From Liolophura sinensis (lineage: Eukaryota > Mollusca > Polyplacophora > Chitonida > Chitonidae): a stretch of 64,000 nt of DNA. A model generated the notes under the pieces. It was given only the letters and a program-made list of their open reading frames with translations, searched no databases and had not been told where the DNA came from. The stretch covers positions 18,279,385-18,343,384 of the forward strand of contig NC_088295.1 in NCBI RefSeq assembly GCF_032854445.1, written 5' to 3'. Of this stretch, positions 11,691 through 22,989 are shown piece by piece. Both the position numbers and the translations under genes were made by a program. How positions within the stretch are numbered: the first letter of the stretch is position 1; every line of letters begins with the position of its first letter.

Positions 11691-13029
11691 AGTGTTACTA
11701 GCTGTAGCAATGAGGTACAAATGAGGATAGTGGTGAGGCAGCAGTGATGGAGTGCTGCAGTGGGGTAGCACACGCTGGTTGCACTTTATCAGTAATTTGT
11801 ATAGCAGTGGTCCACTACATCTGTATAGTAGCGAGCGAGTACTGTAGTGCAGGAGTTAAATACTGCAGTGTAGAAGTAAGGCAGTATTATGGTGCAGTAG
11901 TCAGGTATTAGTGTTGCAGTGAGCAGTGTCATTGTGCAGTGGTTAGATAGTCCTGTATTGTAGCAGTGAGGTAGCATATTGTGCAGTAGTTAGTTCTCTA
12001 GTGTAGCAGTAAGGCAGTATTATGGTGCAGTAGTTAGATAGTACTGTTTTGTTGCAATGAGGCAGTAGTTAGATTTATTTATTTATTTCATTGGTATTTT
12101 ACGCTGTACTTAAGAATATTTCACTTACATGACGGCCGCCAGCATTAGAAATGCTGGGAAGAAATCGAGAAGAGCCTGGGAGAAACCCATGACCATCTGC
12201 AGGTTGCTGACCGACCTTCCCACTTACGACCGGAGAAGTCAGTTGACTTGAACTCACAGCAACTGCAGTTAGATAGAACTGTAGTGTTGGAGTGAAGCTG
12301 TATAATGGTTCAGAGGTTAGGTATGGCAGTACTGTAGTATAGGAGTGAGGCAGTTTTATGGTGCAGTAGTTTAGATAGTACTGTTGTGTTGCTGAAAGGT
12401 AGTATTATGGTGCAGTAGTTTAGATAGTACTATAGTGAAGCAGTGAGGCAGTATAATGGCTCAGAGGTTAGGTATCGTAGTACTGTAGTGTAAGAGTGAG
12501 GCAGTCTTATGGTGCAGTAGTTAGATAGTACTGTTATGTTGCAGCGAGGCAATAGTATGGTGCAGTAGTTTGGTAGTACTGTAATGTGGCAGTGAGGCAG
12601 TATAATGGTTCAGAGGTTAGGTAGTACTGTATTGTAGCAGCGAGGCAGCATTATAGTGCAGTAGTTTAGATAGTATTGTTGTGTTGAACAAGGTAGTATT
12701 ATGGTGCAGTAGTTTAAATAGTACTGTAATGTAGCAGTAAGGCAGTATTATGGTGCAGTAGTTAGTACTGTAGTGTAACAGTGAGGGAATATTGTGGTGC
12801 AGTAGTTAGACAGTACTGTATTTTATTAGTGAGGCAGTATTATGATGCAGTAGTTAAATTGTACTGTAGTGTTGCAGTAACATGGTGCAGAAGTTTAGGT
12901 AGTACTGTAGTGTAGCGGTGAAGCAGTATTATGCTGGAGTATTTAGGTAGTGCTGTATAGTAGCAGTGAGGCGGTAATACAAAGTGGTTATGTAATACAG
13001 TAGCGGTGAGGCAGTACTGAAGGATAATG
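11691..13029. repeat. Degenerate 'gcagtagttagatagtactg' tandem array
   Basis: Many imperfect units of roughly 45-50 bp containing 'gtactgtagtgtagcagtga' and 'ggcagtattatggtgcagta'. Divergence is high and units vary in length. It runs directly into the homogeneous 69-bp array, whose units share 'tgaggcag' and 'tagtgtag'-like words, so this is probably the old flank of the same satellite field. A SINE interrupts it at 12073-12264. Confidence 0.8.
12073..12264 (-). repeat. SINE inserted in the degenerate tandem array
   Basis: Begins with the 'tttatttatttatttcattg' tail, then 'gtattttacgctgtacttaa', 'gccgccagcatta', 'gaccatctgcaggttgctga', and ends in 'gacttgaactcacagcaact' (B-box region in reverse). 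The extreme tRNA head is missing. Confidence 0.8.
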
Positions 13030-15003
13030 CTACTATTGAAGTGTAGTAGTAGGGCAGCACTGGGGTGTGTTGGTGAGGATGTACCGAAGTATAATGCCAC
13101 CACTTGTAGGTGTAGCCTTGAGGCAGCACTGGGGTGTGTTGGTGAGGATGTACCGAAGTATAATGCCACCACTTGTAGGTGTAGCGTTGAGGCAGCACTG
13201 GGGTGTGTTGGCGAGGATGTACCGAAATATAATGCCACCACTTGTAGGGGTAGCCTTGAGGCAGCACTGGGGTGTGTTGGCGAGGATGTACCGAAGTATA
13301 ATGCCACCACTTGTAGGGGTAGCCTTGAGGCAGCACTGGGGTGTGTTGGCGAGGATGTACCGAAGTATAATGCCACCACTTGTAGGTGTAGCCTTGAGGC
13401 AGCACTGGGGTGTGTTGGTGAGGATGTACCGAAGTATAATGCCACCACTTGTAGGTGTAGCCTTGAGGCAGCACTGGGGTGTGTTGGCGAGGATGTACCG
13501 AAGTATAATGCCACCACTTGTAGGTGTAGCCTTGAGGCAGCACTGGGGTGTGTTGGCGAGGATGTACCGAAGTATAATGCCACCACTTGTAGGTGTAGCC
13601 TTGAGGCAGCACTGGGGTGTGTTGGCGAGGATGTACCGAAGTATAATGCCACCACTTGTAGGTGTAGCCTTGAGGCAGCACTGGGGTGTGTTGGCGAGGA
13701 TGTACCGAAGTATAATGCCACCACTTGTAGGTGTAGCCTTGAGGCAGCACTGGGGTGTGTTGGCGAGGATGTACCGAAGTATAATGCCACCACTTGTAGG
13801 TGTAGCCTTGAGGCAGCACTGGGGTGTGTTGGCGAGGATGTACCGAAGTATAATGCCACCACTTGTAGGTGTAGCCTTGAGGCAGCACTGGGGTGTGTTG
13901 GCGAGGATGTACCGAAATATAATGCCACCACTTGTAGGTGTAGCCTTGAGGCAGCACTGGGGTGTGTTGGCGAGGATGTACCGAAGTATAATGCCACCAC
14001 TTGTAGGTGTAGCGTTGAGGCAGCACTGGGGTGTGTTGGCGAGGATGTACCGAAGTATAATGCCACCACTTGTAGGTGTAGCCTTGAGGCAGCACTGGGG
14101 TGTGTTGGGGAGGATGTACCGAAGTATAATGCCACCACTTGTAGGTGTAGCGTTGAGGCAGCACTGGGGTGTGTTGGTGAGGATGTACCGAAGTATAATG
14201 TCACCACTTGTAGGTGTAGCGTTGAGGCAGTACTGGGGTGTGTTGGTGAGGATGTACCGAAGTATAATGCCACCATTTGTAGGTGTAGCCTTGAGGCAGC
14301 ACTGGGGTGTGTTGGTGAGGATGTACCGAAGTATAATGCCACCACTTGTAGGTGTAGCCTTGAGGCAGCACTGGGGTGTATTGGTGACGATGTACCGAAG
14401 TATAATGCCACCACTTGTAGGTGTAGCGTTGAGGCAGCACTGGGGTGTGTTGGTGAGGATGTACCGAAGTATAATGCCACCACTTGTAGGTGTAGTGTTG
14501 AGGCAGCACTGGGGTGTGTTGATGAGGATGTACTGAAGTATAATGCCACCACTTGTAGGTGTAGCGTTGAGGCAGCACTGGGGTGTGTTGGTGAGGATGT
14601 ACCGAAGTATAATGCCACCACTTGTAGGGGTAGCGTTGAGGCAGCACTGGGGTGTGTTGGTGAGGATGTACCGAAGTATAATGTCACCACTTGTAGGTGT
14701 AGCGTTGAGGCAGTACTGGGGTGTGTTGGTGAGGATGTACCGAAGTATAATGCCACCACTTGTAGGGGTAGCGTTGAGGCAGCACTGGGGTGTGTTGGTG
14801 AGGATGTACCGAAGTATAATGCCACCACTTGTAGGTGTAGCGTTGAGGCAGCACTGGGGTGTGTTGGTGAGGATGTACCGAAGTATAATGCCACCACTTG
14901 TAGGTGTAGCGTTGAGGCAGCACTGGGGTGTGTTGGTGAGGATGTACCGAAGTATAATGTCACCACTTGTAGGTGTAGCGTTGAGGCAGTACTGGGGTGT
15001 ATA
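13030..15003. repeat. 69-bp minisatellite, about 28 highly regular copies
   Basis: The unit is 69 bp: 'ggtgtagccttgaggcagca', 'ctggggtgtgttggcgagga', 'tgtaccgaagtataatgcca', 'ccacttgta'. Registration is exact; for example the variant 'atgtcaccac' occurs at 14198, 14681 and 14957, i.e. 7 and 4 units apart. The left half mainly has 'gccttg' with 'ggcgagg'; the right half mainly 'gcgttg' with 'ggtgagg'. Since 69 is divisible by three and the unit lacks stops in most frames, ORFs of 411-731 codons appear in five of six frames. Variants are not biased toward synonymous change in any one frame as far as I can judge, so I call it non-coding. Confidence 0.95.
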
Positions 15004-15599
15004 CCGCAGTGAGACCGTTCCCGAGAAAAATACAAATACAGGTTGGGTGTAGCAGTGAGACAAAACTGAGGAATAATACTACCAGGTAAAGTAGTGAGAC
15101 AGTAGGCCCACGGGAGAATAATGACATTTCATGTAGATATACATGTAGTGGTAATGCAGAACTGAGTGTAGCACTGATTCAGTACTGAATAATGATGCAA
15201 CTATATGCAAATACGTGGCAGCCAGTCAGTACTGGGATTGAGGAATGAGTGAGCGAGTGAGTGTTTAGGGTTTCATATCGTACTTAATGATTTTTCAGTC
15301 ATATGAGACTAGGAGTCCTTAGTGCAGTAATGGGGAAGTACTGAAGGAAAATGCAAATGTAGTTTAGGTTTAGCAGGGAGGCAGAACTGGGTTGTAGCAT
15401 TGAGGCAATACTACAGGATAAGGCCAGGCAGCACTGGTAGGCCTATATAGTAGTGAATAAGTACTGAAGGAAAATGAAGGATATTGCAACTACAGGTAGG
15501 TGTAACAGTGAGGCAGTACTCAGGTCTAGCCGTGAGGCGGTTCTGAGGGATAAAGGGTCCAAGTCTGCTGCAAAGCCTCACTGAGGTGATAAGACAAAA
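15004..15599. other. Degenerate repeat-flanking sequence
   Basis: Scattered decayed words of the 'tagcagtgaggcagtactga' type continue from the arrays to the left. No gene is visible. Confidence 0.5.
15240..15320. repeat. Short fragment of a second dispersed repeat
   Basis: 'gagtgagcgagtgagtgttt' followed by 'atatcgtacttaatgatttt' and 'tcagtcatatga' resembles a dispersed repeat I associate with bivalve genomes. Only a fragment is present, so the assignment is tentative. Confidence 0.35.
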
Positions 15600-15604
15600 T
15601 ATTT

Positions 15605-15775
15605 ATTAAAAACAGTGATCAGCATGAAGCATGGATATATATGTATTAACAGTGATCACCATGTAAGCATGGATGTACATGCATGTGTATTAACAGTGAT
15701 CACCATGTAAGCACGGATGTATCTGCAAATGTATTAACAGTGATCACCATGTAAGCACGGATGTATATGTAATAA
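15605..15775. repeat. 37-44-bp tandem repeat, 4 copies
   Basis: 'aacagtgatcaccatgtaag' followed by 'cacggatgtatatgtatt' recurs at 15611, 15648, 15692 and 15736. Confidence 0.85.
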
Positions 15776-18579
15776 AAGTTTTTGGTACCCGTAATGAGGC
15801 AGATCATACACGTAAAGCAGATCAAAATGTTTTTACTGATAAAGCATGCATTATAATGCTCAACGCAACGACTGGCAATAACGCAAGTGGCTGCTTGGCT
15901 ACTTTGGGGTAGACAGACATCTGAAATCATCTTCATGTACATTTACATCACCGGTACCGTATATAAGGTATCCCGCACGACGCCGGAGGCGGCTTTCGTT
16001 TATAACTTATAAAACTAGAAACATTAATCTACCAAAGCTTGAATCCGTTAATTGAACTGTATTAAATATGGCATCATAACACGTTCCGCTTGAAAAAAGA
16101 CAAACTATAGTTGAGATAAACATATTTTGTACAGTTAATCTTCCCGCCACGTTTGTAATGCTCGCCACTGCGCGACTGGATCCCTGCAGACAATTTATCT
16201 GAATAATAAACGTTTACTTGCACTTCTAAGTTCATGAACGTGAGTTATATCTGTTTAATTTATGCTGATAATCTGTTTTACCAAAAATTTCCTTTATTGT
16301 GGTTTACTGATTTAAAATAAGAGCTAAGAAATGTAAATATAAATTTGGAATTCGACCTATACAAATGGGAGACATTATCACGGATTTAGCCTATACACTT
16401 GTAGGCCCTATTCATATTTATGAATATTATCCGTCATTGATAACGTATCTTTTAATGGCGAAGTCATAAGAAGGACTGTTTTCTCTTTTATCCAAAGTCT
16501 TAAATCCAGCTGTAACCATGTATCTCATCTGATGTGATTGTGCTTTCTCTTTTCTCACAGCAATGACAAAACTTTTCGACTAAATGTCTAATCTCTACAC
16601 ATGGACTTACTGGCTGCAATGAACGTATTATTACTATTATTATTATTAAAGGAGGTTAAATAAAGGGAATTCACAAAATTCTAGAATAATGTTAGTCATT
16701 TGTTATGAAGAATACAATAAGATATATATGGATCACAACTTCTATTTATTGAGTGAGCTACGCTTCAGAACTGATACCAAAACCGCGTTATTAAGCACGG
16801 AAGAATTAAGTTGTTATCAAGCATACAAGGTCGCCGATATAAACAGTATAGATGCTGTGGCCTGTAAGCCTATATACATTGTACATCTCTTTTAGAGTCA
16901 ACTTTCTGTCCAAAGTGAAACTACTTCGTGTACATATTTGCCTATATCCTTGTTACTCTGAACACACTTTCCGGCCTTGTATGTTTAGAACTTAAAACAC
17001 AGAAAAAATTCTATTCTATTTTATATTGTATTTAGCATATAAAATAATTGAAATATATTAAATATTGGGCTAAATATAAAACTTTCTTCCCACGAAGTGA
17101 TAAATAGTAATTAAATCACGCATTTTTACGATAAAAATTACTCAAAATAAACACATTTTTCATTTTCATACATATGTATATGTAGGCCTATATATGTTAG
17201 GGTTTTTGGATCTTTTTCGTTAAGTTGGGTTGGGATATAACTCGCAGAGACCTAGATTAAAAAGAAATCGAGCAGAAGCATAAATCAAAAAAAAAAGCGA
17301 AAGATGAAAACGTTTATTTGGTGGAGGTAGAGGCGGGGATATGAGAATGTGTAAAGAGCGCGCTCTTTTACTGCCGCGTGAAGAATTAGTTCCTAGGGTA
17401 ACATTCACAGCAGTCCATCAACTAACTCGCTACAGCTGCCACAGACAGATGCGAACATCACTCGCGGAGATGACATTAGCGTCACAAAATAAGACGAAAA
17501 TGACGCTGTTTACTACATGTTGGCGACGTGGTCCCGTGTGCTAAGAGGAGATATGGTCTTTATTTTAAATAGGTGTTTATTGCGCCAGAGAGATATGATC
17601 CTTGAATACACCCGAGTTACCGTACATAAGAGCATATTCATCGAGCTGATCACCCGTATGGTTTACAATCAATTCTATTTTAAGGACTGGGGTATAAAAA
17701 TATTTTGTAATCAGTGAATCAATGTAAATGCACTCGAAGTTTTAATCCGGCATACGGTCGTCAAAGATTGCCAAGTCAGTTTAGCAGTTAATTGTGGTTT
17801 AATTGTTAGGAGGAAATGGAACTGTCACAGTCAAACTACTTATGGCAAATCCTGGAATGCATAATTTATTACATACCGGCAAAGGCGGTATGCTATGTTG
17901 GCATACCTTGTGATCTTGGTCACCTATAAGCAGCGGATGTTAGATTTAATTTTAGTCTTGTCATTTTATTGCCATATAGTATAGTGGCCAGGGCTGTATT
18001 TGACATACACACTTTTAGATTAAAGGCAACATACCCAGTACACATACTATATACGCATACATACATGTATGCACGTACATGTGGTAGTTTGCACAGGAGG
18101 CGTAACATATCATACAATATATGTCGAACTGCCAGTTACCAAGTTGCCATGGTAACTGCTGCTGAAACCAGCTAAAGATAATTTGCAGTTATATATTAAG
18201 CATACTGGAACAATTTTTTTTTTTTTATCTGACTGTTTCTAGAGACCAGGTGGATGTATACAGAAATCATGTAATGGGACATCTGTGATTTTACCAAAAA
18301 AATCTCACAAAAAGAAACAAAGAAACAAAAAAAAAAAACCCTGCAAAAACCATCACTGCACCTTTCCAGAGCACAATACTGTGATATATTGATTGCAGCA
18401 GTGCAACAATATTGATACATATGTCATCAGCATAATCAGAAATTATACTTTCCTGTATGATTCTGATAACTATTTTAATGTTGAAAACGTATTTCATTGT
18501 GTGCATATGATATGGTCCACTGTGTTTTTGTTTTGAGATTGTTTTGTCATTGTCTGAATGTATATTTCTGTTTTGGGAC
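15776..18579. promoter_or_regulatory. Intergenic space between the divergent genes; likely holds their promoters
   Basis: This stretch separates the minus-strand PDZ gene region from the plus-strand DHHC gene. Two segments are locally richer in CpG: about 15963-15995 ('cccgcacgacgccggaggcg') and about 17350-17545 ('gagcgcgctcttttactgcc', 'actcgcggagatg', 'ttggcgacgtgg'). These are the best promoter or 5'-UTR candidates, but no TATA box, initiator or splice donor could be tied to either gene. A T-run (about 18217-18227) and an A-run (about 18329-18339) lie near the right end. Confidence 0.35.
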
Positions 18580-18619
18580 AGACTTCCATTACAGATAACT
18601 GATTACCAGAGGATTAAGG

Positions 18620-18745
18620 ATGGACTTTGTGCTATTTATGACAGTTTACCTGATTGTTTTCGGGATAATTGTCATCCTCTACTACTATGCAGACTCTACT
18701 GTTTTCCAAAACAAACTCTTGAAATTACTGAAGCATTTGCTGGAG
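18620..18745 (+). CDS. ZDHHC4: ZDHHC4-like coding exon 1
   Basis: 42 codons, phase 0, donor GAG|gtaagt. It encodes the first membrane segment. Possible acceptors upstream (gggacag at 18581, ttacag at 18593) suggest the ATG lies in an exon preceded by a non-coding leader exon. Confidence 0.9.
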
Positions 18746-21700
18746 GTAAGTTGTTGTGTTTTGCTGTTACATTTAAAGGACTATCATAGCATTTACCACT
18801 ATGAGTTGAAGTCCAGCTCATGCTGGCTTCCTCACTGGCTGTACATGGGAAGGTCTGCCAGCAAACTGTGGATAGTTGTGGGTTTCTGCTGGGCTCTGTG
18901 CGGTTTCCGCCCTCCATAATGCTGGCCGCCGTCGTATGAGTGAAATATTCTGGACTAGGGCGTAAAACACCAATTAAATAAAGAAATAAATAAATAATTG
19001 AAATGAGCTTGGATGCTGGACATAACTTGTTTATACCTAGGGTATTAATCAAAGTGCAGTTACTAAGTGCATTTGTTCAATACATATGCAGACATAAGTG
19101 TGTAACAGTGTTCTTTAATCCTATCATTAGTTATTAAGCTTGTATTGTTGTACAGCACTGTTGATTGTGTGATGTCTGCTATCCAATGTTATGAGTCTCG
19201 TTATAGGTTCTTCTTGGACTAGTGCCTCCAATACTCAAAAACTTGGTCACAGGAGCGATTGACCGCATGTTCTATAGGAGGTAAGCTTCGTACACAAATG
19301 TCTTTTCACTTTCAGCTTGAAGCATTTATTTTGATTAAAAATTTTGATATTCTGCTTGATTCATAAATTTGTTTTTAAAAAATTGTTATTAAAAATCTTT
19401 TTTAATAAGTGTGATAAAATCTATGTACTCTGGGGGATGTGAGCTTGTGAAAGGAAATAATTTCAAAGTAATAAGGATTGTTTGATTTTCTGAACCTGTT
19501 AAACAAAGAAAATGTAACACTACTTCAAACATAGCTAACATAACAATGTATCGGTACAGTATGTGTTGTCATGACAGTTACGTCTAACCTAAGTTACACC
19601 CTCATTGTGAAATGGGGCACCCTGTGTTATAATGCTTTGGTCAACAATATATCAGTCATGTGATCAGCAGCAGACTGATTCAAATGTAGACATATTTACA
19701 GTGCCACTTCACTAAAATATCTGGTTAAATAATCTAATACTTCAGCATGAAGAATGAGTCACTTTTGTGGTACATGTGTTGGTTTTTGTATTGCAGGAAT
19801 CATATCCTGCAGGTGGTATATACAGGCCTGGTAGTGGCAGGACATGTTGTGCTTGTGGTGGACATTTTACCCATCGTGTACACATTTGCTGCTCATGAGA
19901 ATCATGTTCTTCTGCCCATGGTCCTGGTATTATTGAACAGTCTGTTCTTCAGCCTCACCTGTACCACTGACCCAGGGGAGATAACTCACAGGACCCAGCG
20001 GCACTACCAGTCAGCCTATGCCTATGATGATGTCCTGTACAAAGAGGGTGTGAAATGTCGCACTTGCGTAATCCCCAAACTTCCTCGTTCAAAGCATTGC
20101 AGTGAGTGTCTGTGCTGTATGTATGCACTGTTTGTGTAGTCCTTCCTGTAGGATTGTGCATGGTGCTATAATTTTGGTATATTGTGGTAAGATCTAAAGT
20201 TAAAATTAGTAAACCTGGCAGAGATGGTATTACCGTGGTATAGCCATTCAGTGATGTGTAAAGTTCTTTACACAGCAAGATTTCTATACAGTGATGAAAT
20301 CTTATAGAAGCTGATAGCTGTAACTTTCATGCATTGCATGAAAGGTACTTAAAGTTGATTTTGTTTGTCACTTGCCAATTTTCCCACACCTGTGTGTATA
20401 AATTTGAGACAGTACTTTTTTGTTGTCAGGTGTTTCAGTTTGTGCACATAAATTTGATCAAGACAGTACTTGTGACAGAGGTGTCTATATTTGCCAAAGT
20501 ATGTATTTGCCATTTGCCACATATGTGTCCTGTGTGTATAGATTTGACTATATTTTCAGGTGTCTGTGACCGATGTGTGTACAGATTCGACCACCACTGT
20601 ATTTGGACAAACAACTGTATTGGAGGCCTTAACCACATGTACTTCATTCTCTTCCTCGTCTCTATAGTTGTGATGTCGGTGAATGGTGTAGCAATCTGCT
20701 GGAGAACACTGGCTCTAGTAGTCAACCATTTCAACATGTTGGAGACAAACTACATTGATCCTTCTGGCAATGTCCAGCCCATCACTCTGAAGATTCTGGC
20801 ACAAGTAATTTACCCAATACATTAATTCTTTTTTGTTTTGGCAGCCTTTTGCAGCTTCATACCGTTTGCTGAGCGGTTTGTGTCAGTGGCGTATGATGCA
20901 GGGGTGCCACTTGAAAAGATTAATGCACTGTCATTTTATTGATCATATACTGTCATAATTTGCAAAATCTTTCTGTCTAACACAGCATTCGAAAGGAGTA
21001 AAAACGTTTATCCTACATCTACATCTTATCTGCCAGCTGCAAGCAAAACAGAAAAGAGCATTATTTGCCCTATTTTATGGTATATTTTCAGTGATGCGAT
21101 AATACTTACCAATCTAATGAGCTCCATCTTAGCATACAAGCACACTTAGTAAATTTTTCAATTTAAAGGCTCTGTACAACTTTAATTGGTCGAAAAGGCG
21201 TTTAGAACCTGTCTACACCCTTCTGGAATCCCAGAGCTTCTGGGCCTGGGTGGCCCCTGCACCCTCAGCTATACTTAGCTGGGATAGTTGTTTTGCTTGC
21301 CACATCACTTCTCCACCCCACTGGTTACGGGTCTCGTTATTCTGATAAATTAACATCGATCACTTAATCTGCACGCACTGTTTGAATAAATATTTTAAAA
21401 CTGATATATCCAGTAGATGTAAAGTATGGAAGCTAGCCAATAATGTAATTTGTGCCAAAATTTGTGGTATGCTTAATTACAGTCTTGAGGATTAATATTT
21501 TTTTGTATTAAAACATGCTCAAATGCATGTACGGCTATATTGTGTCCAAGGCTTTGGTGGACCCTCGTCTCATTGGTTGGGATAGTGATCAGCCTTTATT
21601 TGCTTCCTACACCCCTGTGTGTGGGTGCATTCCATTGAGCCAGGGTTCAAACCTGGTCTTGGACATGGAATTTGCTATTTGTGGGGTCGACCACAATCGT

Positions 21701-22989
21701 GTGGCTGTCTGCAGTGTTGATTGAAGACCACTCATGTAGATCACATGTGGGAAAGTTTTAGTAATATGCCAAAGGTTAATGATTTATCATGGGTTCACTT
21801 ATTGCGCTTCTGTGTTTTTACTGGTATTTTTACTGTTATTTTTACTGACTGAGACATTGCTGGGCTTATTCAAATCAAATGTACTTTCTTGCTTGAATTG
21901 CATATTTTTGCAATGACATGATTATAACAAATCCTATACACAAATCTTGATACATATTCTGTCTAAGTGAAAGCCCTCAGTATAGAGAATCAAACCAATG
22001 CTGTATGCCATCATTTGGAGAATATTATTCCAGAACGAACATGTTCAGTACAGTGTAAAACACCAATCAAGTAAATAAATAAATAAGTGATCATATTCAG
22101 GGACAAGGGAGACTACTCCTGTGACTACAATTGACTGCCAATAAATTATTCAGTATGACGTTAAACAGCATTGAACCACAGTTGTTATTGATCTTGACCT
22201 TATTGCTGCAGAACACTCACAGTATCCCTGACATATCTGGTTTCCCATAGTCCACCCTGGATTTGCTGAAGTCACCCATAGTCATAGCTTAAAATTCTGC
22301 ACCATCTGTGACCATAGTTCATAGTTCATTCTTGTGTGAAGTGACAGACTCTAAAGCTATGCAAATGTTTAGATCAGGTATGAATCCATTAGGTTGAAGA
22401 TCTACCCACTACCCACTACAATCTACCCACTCTTTTATCCTTGGTAGGGCTATGTGGGTTATAGGTGAAGAGGACTAGGGGTTTTGGTGAAAAGCATATC
22501 AAATATTTGTATTTACTAAAGGATCACACAGCTGTGCCTTAGTAAATAGGAAGCACAGTTAATAATTTTGTACAATCACTAACTTGTCAATGTTTTACCG
22601 GGGTCATGTTTTTGTTAATGGCTTTAAAATTAATAGAGTCAACCAAGCATTATGTTTTTTTTCTCTTTCAGCATTTATTCCTCAATTTCCCGAGGATTGT
22701 ATTTACCATGGTAAGTTTGACATTTGTGGCTTTTGCCTTGGGCGGTTTTGCCCTCTACCACATCTTCCTAGTGGCGACCAATCAAACTACAAACGAGCGT
22801 TACAAGAGGAATGGAGACTGGTTACAGTTTAAGGAGGATAAAGCACACTCTTGCACAAGTAATGATGGAACCTCATCAACAAGCTCAAGAAGTCCAAGAA
22901 AAAATGTGTTTGATAAAGGATTTTGTCAAAATATTTATGAAGTACTTTGTCCGCACAAATTCCTCCGAAGTACTATTAAAAAGAAATAA
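18620..22989 (+). CDS. ZDHHC4: DHHC palmitoyltransferase, ZDHHC4-like, complete (5 coding exons)
   Basis: Exons 18620-18745, 19207-19280, 19797-20101, 20560-20804 and 22672-22989 join in frame with GT-AG introns to a 355-residue protein (human ZDHHC4 is about 344). It should transfer palmitate from acyl-CoA to cysteines of membrane-associated proteins, using an acyl-cysteine intermediate. Visible features: TM1 at about 3-25; two TM segments at about 73-95 and 104-122; DPG motif 125-127; Cys-rich zinc-binding domain from VKCRTC to NNCIGG; catalytic DHHC 179-182; TM at about 195-215; last TM at about 259-283; TTNE (TTxE motif) 289-292; C-terminus ending in three lysines. The start was chosen because MDFVLF opens an N-terminal membrane segment placed as in ZDHHC4. 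ER/Golgi location is inferred from the family. All key motifs are intact. Confidence 0.95.
18802..18998 (+). repeat. SINE in ZDHHC4 intron 1, plus orientation
   Basis: Begins 'gagttgaagtccagctcatg' (B-box region), then 'ctgccagcaaactgtggata', 'ctggccgccgtcgtatgagt', and ends in 'cgtaaaacaccaattaaata' plus a (AAAT)n-like tail. The tRNA A-box end is missing. Confidence 0.85.
19207..19280 (+). CDS. ZDHHC4: ZDHHC4-like coding exon 2
   Basis: Acceptor cgttatag|GTTCTT, donor TATAGGAG|gtaagc. 74 nt giving residues 43-66 plus two bases of an arginine codon. Encodes [20 protein letters not shown]. This exon is short and easily missed by ORF scanning. Confidence 0.9.
19797..20101 (+). CDS. ZDHHC4: ZDHHC4-like coding exon 3
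   Basis: Acceptor gtattgcag|GAATCATATC, donor CATTGCA|gtgagt. It encodes two membrane segments, the DPG motif and the first zinc-binding cysteines (VKCRTC, SKHC). Confidence 0.95.
20560..20804 (+). CDS. ZDHHC4: ZDHHC4-like coding exon 4 (DHHC motif)
   Basis: Acceptor tattttcag|GTGTCTGTG, donor GCACAA|gtaatt. Encodes [20 protein letters not shown], the catalytic core, and a membrane segment. Confidence 0.95.
20805..22671 (+). other. ZDHHC4 intron 4
   Basis: A 1.87-kb intron. It contains a SINE tail fragment at 22021-22086. A tRNA B-box-like word 'gggttcaaacctgg' near 21643 may mark a remnant of another tRNA-derived repeat, but no matching A box was convincing. Confidence 0.8.
22021..22086 (+). 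repeat. SINE 3' fragment in ZDHHC4 intron 4
   Basis: Only the tail side is present: 'gtgtaaaacaccaatcaagt' followed by (AAAT)n. Confidence 0.65.
22672..22989 (+). CDS. ZDHHC4: ZDHHC4-like coding exon 5 (terminal)
   Basis: Acceptor tctctttcag|CATTTATTCC, stop TAA at 22987-22989. Encodes [11 protein letters not shown], the last membrane segment, AATNQTTNE-like VATNQTTNE and a polar tail. A strong donor-like gtaagt at 22711-22716 lies inside the exon, but the reading frame through it matches the family, so it is normally retained. Confidence 0.95.
   Translation, partial: HLFLNFPRIVFTMVSLTFVAFALGGFALYHIFLVATNQTTNERYKRNGDWLQFKEDKAHSCTSNDGTSSTSSRSPRKNVFDKGFCQNIYEVLCPHKFLRSTIKKK

Noticed and set aside
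12064-12273. Target duplication 'gcagttagat' around the SINE
   Set aside because: The same word is part of the surrounding tandem repeat, so the match proves nothing.
12840-15063. ORFs of 411-731 codons on both strands
   Set aside because: They translate the 69-bp satellite. The unit length is a multiple of three and lacks stops in most frames, so several frames are open at once, which real coding does not explain.
21630-21665. B-box-like 'gggttcaaacctgg' as tRNA gene or SINE
   Set aside because: No A box at the right distance and no cloverleaf could be drawn; only mentioned as a possible remnant.
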